Assembly (NCBI RefSeq): GCF_900107145.1
Contig: NZ_FNOW01000003.1
Coordinates: 61,612 to 125,611, forward strand
From: Allochromatium warmingii
Lineage (GTDB): Bacteria > Pseudomonadota > Gammaproteobacteria > Chromatiales > Chromatiaceae
Length of the DNA: 64,000 nt
Reading direction: 5' to 3'
Shown here: piece by piece, positions 16,870 to 25,700 of the stretch
How the letters are laid out: each line of letters begins with the position of its first letter
Position numbering within the stretch: the first letter of the stretch is position 1
The notes under the pieces: model-generated
Database searches by the model: none
Told to the model about the DNA's origin: nothing
Seen by the model: only the letters and a program-made list of their open reading frames with translations
Made by a program: the position numbers and the translations under genes

Positions 16870-19662
16870 ATGAACGAACATCCCCATCATTCCATGCTGG
16901 AGCGTGATATCCAGCTTTATACCGCACTCTTAGGCGAGGTCTTGCGCGAACACAGTCGCAAGCGCGTTTTAGTCATTGTCGAGCGGTTACGCGATGGATT
17001 TATGCAATTGCGCGAACGTGAAGATCCCGACTTGCGCGAAAAATTGATGAAACGCATCGCAAGCTTGGATTCACAGACGCTGATTGAAGTGATTCGCGCT
17101 TTTACCCTATATTTTGGGCTGGTGAATGTCGCTGAAGAATTAAACGCGCATCTGGCACGTATGGATCAAATCGCCGCTGGCCAGCGATTATGGATCGGTT
17201 CATTTGATGACACCGTGCGCCAATTTAAAGCCGATGGCATCAGTCCTGAGCATTTTCAAAGTTTGCTTGAGCAATTAGTGTATTTGCCGGTTTTTACCGC
17301 CCATCCGACTGAAGCCCGTCGCCGCACCGTTGCTGAAACCTTTCGCCGCTTATTTCTCGCTGGACAAGATTTACACCGCCTCAAGCTCAACGAAGAAGAG
17401 CTAGAAGATAAACTTCAAGACATCCTGACCCAGATTCAGATTTTATGGAAAACGGACGAGGTGCGCGTTCATAAACCGCAGGTCACGGATGAAATTCGTC
17501 GAGGACTGTATTTTTTCCGTGAATCTTTATTTGAAGCCGTGCCCAAAGTTTATCGCTTTTTAGAAAAAGCGGTGCGGCGCAATTATGGTACAAGCTGTGG
17601 CATTCAGGTGCCGAGTTTTATTCGCTTTGGTTCGTGGATCGGCGGTGATCGTGACGGCAATCCATTCGTCAAACCCGAAATCACCGAATTAGCTGTGCGG
17701 ATGCACGCGGAATTAATTCTCGAAACCTATCTAGTGCGTTTAAATGATCTTAGTCGTGTGCTGAGTCATTCAAATACCCTCTGTCAACCCGCGCCAGCAT
17801 TTCTCGATAGTCTCGATGCGGATGAAGAATATTGGCTCGGCGTGATGGGACAGCGCCAGCGGCGGTTTCTTTCTGAACCCTATCGCCGTAAATTGGCGCT
17901 GATGGAACATCGACTGCAAGCTAATCTCGACCGCTTACGCTGTCGTTTAGACGGGCGTGATGCCGGTCATTTACCCGATGGCTATGCGAGTGCAGCGGCA
18001 TTTTTAGCTGATTTGCTGCTGATTCGTGATTCACTCATTCATCATGGTGATGCCAGTGCCGCTGCCGGTGCCTTGCAAGATCTCATTCGCTTAACTGAAA
18101 CCTTTGGCTTTCATTTAGTTCAGCTTGATATTCGCCAAGAATCCACCCGCCATACCCAAGCCGTTACAGAACTTTTTGCCCGTCAACCCGGCGCACCCTT
18201 TTATCAAGCGTTCAGCGAAGAACAGCGGTTAATGGCGCTTGCCGAAGCCATTGCTCATCCGCATCCATTCGTGATTGATAAAGCGACATTAACGCCTGAA
18301 ACCCGCGAAACGCTGGAAACCTTTGAAGTCATAGCACGGATGCGTGCTGAAATTGACGCACGGGTATTCGGTCAATACGTGATTTCCATGACTCATGCGG
18401 CGAGTCATGTCATGGAAGTGATGTTATTAGCGCGTTTAGCCGGATTAGTGGGAGTTGATAATCACGGTTGGTTTTGCACCCTGCAAGTCTCACCGCTATT
18501 TGAAACGATTGAGGATCTCAGCCATATCGATCAAGTGATGAGTCGGCTGTTTGATGATCCGACCTATTTGGCGCTATTACGGGCATCCGGTAATCAACAG
18601 GAAGTGATGCTCGGCTATTCGGATTCCTGTAAAGATGGTGGGATTCTCGCCGCAAGCTGGAAACTGTTTGAAGCACAGAAAAAGATCATCGCTTTAGCCG
18701 ATGATCGCGGTGTGGCCTGTCGTTTATTTCACGGGCGCGGCGGTACAGTTGGGCGCGGTGGTGGCCCGACGCATGAAGCGATTTTAGCTCAGCCGGTTGA
18801 TACCGTACATGGTCAAATCAAATTCACCGAACAAGGCGAGGTCTTATCCTATCGCTATGCTAATCCCGAAACGGCACGCTATGAATTAACACTCGGAATT
18901 AGCGGTTTAATTAAAGCCAGTCGCTGTTTAATTGAACCGCCCGAACCGGAACGCCGCGATTATCTCGCTATTATGGATGAATTAGCGCGTTATGGTGAAC
19001 ACGCCTATCGTACATTGGTACGCGATACCGATGGTTTTCTCGATTATTTCTATGAATGCACGCCACTCGATGGCATTGCGCTTCTGAATATTGGCTCACG
19101 TCCCGCACATCGCACCAAAGCAGATCGGTCGCTGGCGTCAATTCGTGCGATTCCCTGGGTATTTGGTTGGGGGCAGGCGCGAGTCACCCTGCCAGCTTGG
19201 TTTAGTATTGGGCAGGCGCTTGAACGCTATCGCGGTAATGATGTTGCACGCTTGGCGAAGCTGCAAAAAATGTATCAAGATTGGCCGTATTTTCGGGCGC
19301 TCTTGTCGAATACACAGATGTCGCTATTTAAAGCTGAGATGCACATTGCCCGCGAATATCTGCGATTAGCGGAAGATCGAGAACAGGCGACCGTGATTTT
19401 AGGTCTGATTGAAGCGGAATATCAGCGCACGCTGGTGCAGGTACTCAATGTCGCTGGATTACATGCGCTGATGGATGAAACACCTGAATTGCGGCATTCA
19501 CTTGCGCGGCGCAATCATTATCTCGATCCACTGAATTATATCCAGATTGTGCTATTAGAGCGGTATCGCTCGGAAGCAGATGCAGCGCGGCGCGAAGAAT
19601 GGCTTGATCCGCTGTTACGCTCAATCAATGCGTTAGCGGCGGGGATGCGGAATACGGGATAA
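16870..19662 (+). CDS. ppc: Phosphoenolpyruvate carboxylase
   Basis: A 930-residue enzyme that carboxylates PEP to oxaloacetate and replenishes the TCA cycle. The catalytic histidine lies in VFTAHPTEA (H145). The second signature FHGRGGTVGRGGGPTH is near residue 620, together with GGDRDGNP around residue 258 and the C-terminal RNTG that closes the active site. Length is slightly over the 883 of E. coli because of a longer N-terminus and small inserts. No clear ribosome-binding site precedes the ATG at 16870; MLERD eight codons later is a possible alternative. With gltA and acetate permease elsewhere in the window it forms the anaplerotic side of central metabolism. Confidence 0.96.
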   Translation: MNEHPHHSMLERDIQLYTALLGEVLREHSRKRVLVIVERLRDGFMQLREREDPDLREKLMKRIASLDSQTLIEVIRAFTLYFGLVNVAEELNAHLARMDQIAAGQRLWIGSFDDTVRQFKADGISPEHFQSLLEQLVYLPVFTAHPTEARRRTVAETFRRLFLAGQDLHRLKLNEEELEDKLQDILTQIQILWKTDEVRVHKPQVTDEIRRGLYFFRESLFEAVPKVYRFLEKAVRRNYGTSCGIQVPSFIRFGSWIGGDRDGNPFVKPEITELAVRMHAELILETYLVRLNDLSRVLSHSNTLCQPAPAFLDSLDADEEYWLGVMGQRQRRFLSEPYRRKLALMEHRLQANLDRLRCRLDGRDAGHLPDGYASAAAFLADLLLIRDSLIHHGDASAAAGALQDLIRLTETFGFHLVQLDIRQESTRHTQAVTELFARQPGAPFYQAFSEEQRLMALAEAIAHPHPFVIDKATLTPETRETLETFEVIARMRAEIDARVFGQYVISMTHAASHVMEVMLLARLAGLVGVDNHGWFCTLQVSPLFETIEDLSHIDQVMSRLFDDPTYLALLRASGNQQEVMLGYSDSCKDGGILAASWKLFEAQKKIIALADDRGVACRLFHGRGGTVGRGGGPTHEAILAQPVDTVHGQIKFTEQGEVLSYRYANPETARYELTLGISGLIKASRCLIEPPEPERRDYLAIMDELARYGEHAYRTLVRDTDGFLDYFYECTPLDGIALLNIGSRPAHRTKADRSLASIRAIPWVFGWGQARVTLPAWFSIGQALERYRGNDVARLAKLQKMYQDWPYFRALLSNTQMSLFKAEMHIAREYLRLAEDREQATVILGLIEAEYQRTLVQVLNVAGLHALMDETPELRHSLARRNHYLDPLNYIQIVLLERYRSEADAARREEWLDPLLRSINALAAGMRNTG

Positions 19663-19690
19663 ACCAAATAAAGCAGATAAACAGCATAAC

Positions 19691-19714
19691 GCCGTGAAGT
19701 GTCGGCTTCACGGC
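19691..19714. terminator. Hairpin between convergent ppc and NDUFA9-like gene
   Basis: GCCGTGAAG (19691-19699) and CTTCACGGC (19706-19714) give a perfect 9-bp stem with a 6-base loop, 28 bases after the ppc stop and 24 before the stop of the gene on the other strand. A bidirectional terminator is likely by position, although a U-tract is lacking. Confidence 0.55.
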
Positions 19715-19738
19715 GAGTCGGATCAGATCAGTTCAGCT

Positions 19739-20668
19739 TTAATTGCCGCGTGTCAAATATTCGAGTTGGTCAAGGCTAAAATGCGTTGGCGTTAAACCGA
19801 GACGCGCAAAGCTATCATTTTCGGCGCAGACATTGCCTTCCATCAGCATCTGAATTTGATCGCGTGAAATCGGAAACCAGGGGAAGCGATCCAATAACCC
19901 AGCAGCAAGTTTAATCGCCAATGCTGGCGCTGGAACCATGAGTTTGGTACGTCCTGATGCCGCAGCAATGGTGCTTAAAATCGCTTTCCAGCTTAAACGC
20001 TCTGGGCCGCAGAGCGTATAGGTCTGCGATTCAGTACGCGATTCAGTAACCGCGAGCACAAAGGCATCGGCGACATCTTTAATACTCACGGGTGCCAGTT
20101 CAAATAATCCAGCTTTGAATGGCAGTAGCCCAGCATGAAATAATGGCGCTGGCAGTGGGCTATCAATAATATCCTGCTTCAGTTGTGAGCAAAATTCCAT
20201 CCGCCCCTCGGCATCACCAAAAATCACTGACGGGCGGAAAATTGTCCAGCGCAATCCCGATTCTTTCAGTGCCTGTTCAGCGCGATATTTGGTGCGCTGA
20301 TAGGCAGTGCCATCGGGACGAATGCCGTTAGCGCTCATTAAAATAAAGCGCCCGACACAATTGTCTTGTGCCGCTTGAATCGTATCAACGACACCCTGAT
20401 ATTGCAGCGCCTCAAAGGTAATACCTTGCGCTGGAAATTCACGCAGAATGCCAATCAGATAAATCACCGCATCACAACCACGCACGCATTCGAGCAGCGA
20501 TGGTAGATTACTGACATCGCCGTGAACAATTTCACAGGCTTCAGCGTGCGCGATTTTTTTGTCACTGCCCGAACGCACGAGCAAACGCGGAACATGACCA
20601 GCCGCCAGCAAATGACGGGTGATGTGTAAACCAACAAATCCGGTGCCGCCAATTATTGCAACTTTCAT
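19739..20668 (-). CDS. NDUFA9-like atypical SDR (NAD(P)-binding) protein
   Basis: A 309-residue Rossmann-fold protein. The N-terminal dinucleotide motif is GGTGFVG (7-13), followed by HGDVSN, a YLIGI segment and a YQRTKYRAEQ stretch at the position of the SDR YxxxK. The pattern is that of the atypical SDR a5 group to which the mitochondrial complex I accessory subunit NDUFA9 and bacterial relatives belong. A quinone or sugar-nucleotide related function is possible but no substrate can be read from the sequence. No complex I gene is near. It ends near a hairpin shared with ppc. The 172 bases upstream contain two near-copies of ACCATYTGGAATT (around 20690 and 20710), possibly an operator. Confidence 0.82.
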   Translation of the reverse strand: MKVAIIGGTGFVGLHITRHLLAAGHVPRLLVRSGSDKKIAHAEACEIVHGDVSNLPSLLECVRGCDAVIYLIGILREFPAQGITFEALQYQGVVDTIQAAQDNCVGRFILMSANGIRPDGTAYQRTKYRAEQALKESGLRWTIFRPSVIFGDAEGRMEFCSQLKQDIIDSPLPAPLFHAGLLPFKAGLFELAPVSIKDVADAFVLAVTESRTESQTYTLCGPERLSWKAILSTIAAASGRTKLMVPAPALAIKLAAGLLDRFPWFPISRDQIQMLMEGNVCAENDSFARLGLTPTHFSLDQLEYLTRGN

Positions 20669-20840
20669 AAGCGTTTCCCCTGTGTGAATACCATTTGGAA
20701 TTTAGTTCAAACCATCTGGAATTAAAAACAACTGAATTGAACATCTATGCGACCGTTCGTGGCCGATTGTCCAGTCAATGAATTGGGGGCGCGGATGGGA
20801 TCGCTCAAGGCTGAACACGGGAAGAGATTGCGCTGGCAGC

Positions 20841-21224
20841 TTAACGGGTCGCTATCTGCGCCACACCGCGCACGGTAGCGGGTTTTGGAGCGGTGGTGGC
20901 AGTCGGAACAGCAGCAAGATTGAGCACATTTTGACGGCGCAAGCGGCGCACATTACGGCGAGCGGCAGTAAACACTTCGGTGATTGCCTCGGCAGCGACC
21001 TTACGCGCCTCGCGCACTACGATCTGGCGTCCGGCACCGAGTTTAGTACTCAGCTCACAGCGGACACGATGACCATGCACCGGGTCAAATTCTTCCTGGA
21101 CAGTAACCTGAGCCTCAATCGGCTCATCGGGGAAGCGATCCACGAGTTTACGGGCTTCCGCTTCGATTTGACGACGAATCGTAGCGTCCAGCGCCAGCAG
21201 ATCGCCGCCTATCTTTAGAACCAT
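20841..21224 (-). CDS. HPF/RaiA-like ribosome-associated protein (probable)
   Basis: 127 residues. The N-terminal ~95 residues show the beta-alpha-beta-beta-beta-alpha rhythm of hibernation-promoting factors: VLKIGGDLLALDATIRRQIE, then an acidic QVTVQEEFDP strand, a VRCELS strand, and a helix AITEVFTAARRNVRRLRRQ like the HPF C-terminal helix. The identity is by pattern only and weaker than for other genes here. If right, it would bind the 30S subunit in stationary phase. The short Ala/Thr/Val-rich tail is extra. The ATG at 21224 is chosen over a longer frame because family-like sequence starts there. Orphan gene, no rpoN or pts genes around. Confidence 0.55.
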   Translation of the reverse strand: MVLKIGGDLLALDATIRRQIEAEARKLVDRFPDEPIEAQVTVQEEFDPVHGHRVRCELSTKLGAGRQIVVREARKVAAEAITEVFTAARRNVRRLRRQNVLNLAAVPTATTAPKPATVRGVAQIATR

Positions 21225-21443
21225 ATATGACGTTCTCCATGGACTCGACCGCCGCTGCGGAGCGCACAGGTCGCTGTAACGGGAATCGAGCGGATTGACT
21301 GTGAGGGCTAAAGCCTCATGAATTGAACACGTCGCTGAAGTGTCGCTGAAGGCAAACAGGCGCACGGCATGAGAGATACGCGACGGCATGTAAATCATGG
21401 CGTTAGCGTCGAAAAAATGCAAGAAAAAAAAGCAAGACTTGCT

Positions 21444-21998
21444 TCATTCAAAGAGGTTGCGATAGGCACGGGCGAAATGTTTGTACGCCTCCCAACCGTC
21501 TTTATCCATGACTTGATCGATCACCCAGCGATTCGCGTCGGATTCGCCCATAATGGTTTGAATTTCATGGCCAAGATGACGTAACAACGCATAACTCGGC
21601 CCATCATCAGTAAATTGAAATTCAGCATAATCAGCGGAGCGCGCATCAAGACGGGCGATAAAAGGGCCGCCGTAATCGCCCGGGCCAAGCAAATCTTGGC
21701 TATTATCCTGCACATGGCCAAAAAGATTTTTAGCAAATTCAACAATAAGCGTGCGCCGGTCAGCTTCATTCAGTTCAGCGTGTGCCAAGCGGTCAGCAAT
21801 TTGCACCAGAAAAATAAGATATTCCTGGATTACCGCTAAACGCTGGGCATCCTGGTCATAGACGAAGCGTTCGCAGTGCAAATTGATCGCTTTGTCAAGG
21901 GCAATGCGCCAAGCAATATAAGCTAGGGCGCTGGCAATTTCCGGGAGTGAGCGGCTGCGCTCATCGTCTTTCCAATAGCTTTTGATGCGTAGTGCCAT
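21444..21998 (-). CDS. Conserved-looking hypothetical protein, all-alpha
   Basis: A 184-residue soluble protein I do not recognise. It begins MALRIKSYWKDDERSRSLPE and is rich in predicted helices, with aromatic and charged residues throughout. It has a distinctive GPGDYGGPFIARLDARSADY segment near the middle and a terminal HFARAYRNLFE. There is no signal peptide, membrane span or cysteine cluster. Amino acid usage looks like a genuine protein and the ATG at 21998 is clean. It is on the same strand as the HPF-like gene, 219 bases upstream of it; the spacer shows nothing clear. The gene is oriented away from vapBC. Confidence 0.7.
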   Translation of the reverse strand: MALRIKSYWKDDERSRSLPEIASALAYIAWRIALDKAINLHCERFVYDQDAQRLAVIQEYLIFLVQIADRLAHAELNEADRRTLIVEFAKNLFGHVQDNSQDLLGPGDYGGPFIARLDARSADYAEFQFTDDGPSYALLRHLGHEIQTIMGESDANRWVIDQVMDKDGWEAYKHFARAYRNLFE

Positions 21999-22130
21999 AC
22001 ACGCGCTCCAGTTAAAATCAGTATAAAAACTGCTCTACAATATGGGGTATTTGTGCTTGATTTAAAGTGCGCTGCGTTTTAACGTATAGCCATCTTGGTT
22101 TTGAGTGTTTAGTTTAGTAGTGCTTCAATT

Positions 22131-22385
22131 ATGCCAACAACAATCATGCCTGTTTTCAAACACGGCCATAATCAGGTCGTGCAAATTCCAGCGGAATTTC
22201 GCCTTGATGTCGAACAAGTAGAGATTCGGCGCACTGAGAATGGCGATCTTGTGCTCCATCCGCTGCGCTCAAATCGTGGTCAAGCGTTATTGCAGACGCT
22301 GAGTGATTTTGATGCAGATTTTATCACGGCACTTGAATTGGATCGCGCTGAATTATTAGGTATTCAGGAGCGTGATAACTTATGA
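22131..22385 (+). CDS. vapB: VapB-family antitoxin (AbrB-like)
   Basis: An 84-residue protein. The N-terminal half is a swapped-hairpin AbrB/SpoVT-type DNA-binding domain (FKHGHNQVVQIPAEFRLD, then VEIRRTENGDLVLHPL). The C-terminal half is acidic and would wrap the toxin. It starts at the ATG at 22131 and overlaps vapC by four bases (ATGA), the common antitoxin-first order that lets the complex repress its own promoter. The 132 bases upstream are A/T-rich relative to the surroundings and probably hold that promoter. Confidence 0.88.
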   Translation: MPTTIMPVFKHGHNQVVQIPAEFRLDVEQVEIRRTENGDLVLHPLRSNRGQALLQTLSDFDADFITALELDRAELLGIQERDNL

Positions 22386-22789
22386 AATACATGCTTGATA
22401 CGAATATCTTAATTTATTTGCTTAAGCACCGACCACCTAGCGTAGCGCAACGGATCAATGCGCTACCGATAGAGGATCAACTCTGCATGTCTTTTATTAC
22501 CTATGCCGAGCTACTAAAGGGTGCGGAACGTAGTACGCGCAAAAACGCAGTGCAACAGCAACTCAATCAACTGACGCAACAGGTGCCGGTGCTGTATCCG
22601 ATTGATGCGCGTATTTGTCAGCATTACGCCGAGCAATTCACCCGCCTGAAATTAGCTGGAACACCAATTGGTGCGAATGATCTTTGGATTGCTTGCCATG
22701 CACTTGCTGAGAATGCCACACTCGTCACTCACAATATCCGCGAATTTGAGCGGGTTCAAGAATTATCCGTGATAACTTGGGTTGAATAA
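22382..22789 (+). CDS. vapC: VapC-family PIN-domain toxin
   Basis: A 135-residue PIN-domain ribonuclease. The acidic active-site residues are visible: D in MLDTNILIYLLK (residue 6), E in SFITYAELLKGAE (about 42), D in GANDLWIACHAL (about 99) and a further acidic position near VTHNIREFERV. VapC toxins typically cut tRNA or rRNA and are neutralised by the cognate VapB, here directly upstream. It ends seven bases from the convergent end of dnaE. The pair is apparently intact. Confidence 0.9.
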   Translation: MKYMLDTNILIYLLKHRPPSVAQRINALPIEDQLCMSFITYAELLKGAERSTRKNAVQQQLNQLTQQVPVLYPIDARICQHYAEQFTRLKLAGTPIGANDLWIACHALAENATLVTHNIREFERVQELSVITWVE

Positions 22790-22796
22790 ACGCTAC

Positions 22797-25700
22797 TCAC
22801 GACACCACCCGCAAACGCGGCGCGGATACTTCGGGAATCGTTGCCGCAGCTATTGGCCGTTCATACGCCACACGCACGCATTCTGCGCCCAATACTTGAC
22901 GCAACTGTTTGAATAACGCATCCGTCGGTCGCACGCGCCACGCTGTTCCAAAACGCAATTCGCCGACAGCGTGTGGGCAACGATAGTGCAACAGAATCGG
23001 CAAACTCGTCTCACGCGCCGTATCGCGATACGCCAGCAACGCCGCCCGCAGTTCGGCAACACGCTCCAATCCGTGTGCATATTCCGCTGGATCAGTCAAA
23101 TCGAGCGTCAGCAACACATGATCGGCCGCCCCCGCCCGCGTGTCCTCAAAGGTGCGCACACTTTCTGCGCGAAGTGACCAGGCATCGCGGAACTCATCGA
23201 AGTTAAGTACGCCGGTCACGCTGAGAATATGATCCGCCGCGAGCAGGGAGCGCACCTGATCGTACAGCTCAGAAAAAACCGTGACCTCGATGCGTCCGCT
23301 GCGGTCGTCGAGCACGATTGATCCCATGCGGCCACGTTGCGTTTTGCCGTGGCGTACACTGACCACCAATCCGACAACGGTACGTTTTTCACGGTCACGG
23401 CGGTCGCGGCGTCCGAGTTCACGATCAGTCTCTAGCAAGCGTGCGATTCGTGTTCCGCCCATCGCTTTGAGTTCATCGGCGTAGCGGTCGATGGGATGAC
23501 CAGTGAGATAGAGTCCGAGCGTTTCTTTTTCACCTTCGAGGCGCTGGTCGTCGTCCCAATCGACCTGTGTTTCGCAAGCGATTTGTGGATCTGGTGCAGG
23601 CGGGCCACTGGGTTCCGTTGCGCCGAATAAATCGACCAAACCGGCAGCGCGGGTGCTGCGTGATTGCTCGGCGGCTTTGAGTGCCAGCGGCAACTGCGCC
23701 ATGAGGGTGGCGCGATTGGGGCCGAGTTCGTCGAGTGCTCCGGCGCGAATCAGCGATTCCAACACGCGGCGCGTAACACGTTGTAGGTCGATACGTGTGC
23801 AAAAATCCCACAGATCGCGGAAGGGTTTGCCAGCGCGTCGCGCTTCGAGCATGGCTTCGATGGCCGATTCGCCGACACCTTTGACAGCTCCGAGACCATA
23901 AAGAATAGTTTGATCGTCGGCGATGGTGAAATGATAGTCGGAGCGATTGATTGCCGGTGGCTCAACCTTGAGTTTCAATGTCCGGCATTCGTCAATTAAT
24001 GTGACGACTTTATCGGTATTATCCATATCCGCCGAAAGTACAGCGGCCATAAATGCGGCTGGATAATGAGCTTTGAGCCAGAGCGTTTGATAGCTGACGA
24101 GGGCGTAAGCGGCTGAATGGGAATTCGAGCAACACAGCCCTGACGCAAGCAAAAAATTATGCTCAGGATGATCAACTTCAAGATCATACCCTTGATCAAG
24201 TTTAACAAATGTCGCCCGTACTGGTCGCCGCAAAACAACATGATGATTTATTAAACACTGCGTTTCGAGCGCATCACAAGCGTTAAAAATTACGTTCGAT
24301 TGATTAGGTGAGCATCCCCAGATCGATTCACCAGTTTCCAAAATCTTCCATAGTGGCCATTGTCCATGATGCGTGAGCCATTTATGATCAAGGGTGCAGT
24401 ATTCAATTACTCCGTCATCAAATTCAACTTCCCATAGTGGTACTTGACCATGATCGTGCAATGCGATAACAGTTGAAACGCGCAATCGACCATCAAGTTC
24501 CATCGAAACGACATGATCGCCCGAACAACAATCAACGATTTTTTTTGTACCATTTAGCGTAGCTATCTGAGTTTCAGAAGCTAATGTTTTATTAAAGCCA
24601 TAACCCGAAAAATATTCGATTAGACTAAAAACATGCGACGAAAGTTGGCCATCAATTCCCCGCGCTAATGCACCTTGTTCAAAAGTTTCACGCTGTTTAG
24701 CCATTTCCTCCGGTTTCTTTTTGCCCATACAATTATGGGCGATAAAATCATTGGCAATAAAATTGTGATGTTCTGGAATCGTAAGATCAAAGACTTCCAT
24801 TCGACCTAGCGGACGAATTGAATCAATGACATCCCAAAAAATATCTGATTTATGTGCCAAAGATTTCAAAGATGCTGCGCGTTCTATCGGCAGTTGTACC
24901 GCTAATGCAATCGTCTCGCCTTCAAAAAAACTCCCCAGTGGCTTCCACCCCATCAGCGTATAAAATAAATGCGTCGCTGTAGCTTGAATCCGGCGTCCAG
25001 TGCGGGTTATGACCTCGAATACCTCTTGAACGCCATTATGAAAAACAGCAGCAATCGGCTGGCGGACAATTTTTTGTGTTTGTAAATTGAGCGCAAATAT
25101 GTCACGCCCAATCCAAACATCTGGCGTGGCCGCGATTTCAGCTAATGTAACGTGCTGTCCAGTCGCTGCATCAATTACTTCAGTCGAGCCAGCTAGACAT
25201 CGGCGCAAAATATCCGCCCCACCCAGCGAATATCCCGCCAATACCTGCGCAATCTGCATCACCTGTTCTTGATACAAGATAATGCCGTAAGTGGGTTTAA
25301 GAATTGGCGCTAAATCTGGATGCGGATACGCCACCTCAGCGCGTCCATGTTTACGCTCAATAAAATCGTCAACCATGCCTGATTGCAGCGGGCCAGGCCG
25401 AAATAACGCCACTAATGCGGTTATTTCTTCAAAACAATCCGGCTGGAGCTTTTTAATCAACTCTTTCATACCGCGTGATTCAAGCTGAAAAACTGCCGTG
25501 GTTTCACAATGCTTTAGCAAATCAAACGCGACTTGATCGTGCGGATCAATTCGCTCAATATCGAGCAGCGGTTCGCCGTTTGCTGCACGTTGGGCATTGA
25601 TCGTTTTCAGCGCCCAATCAATAATTGTCAACGTGCGCAATCCGAGAAAGTCGAATTTAACCAATCCGACTTGTTCCACATCATCTTTATCATATTGAGT

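Noticed and set aside
20778..21218. 146-residue plus-strand frame
   Set aside because: Antisense to the HPF-like gene and of shadow-like composition.
24732..25199. Homing endonuclease within the inteins
   Set aside because: Both inserts are about 155 residues and show no LAGLIDADG or HNH motif.
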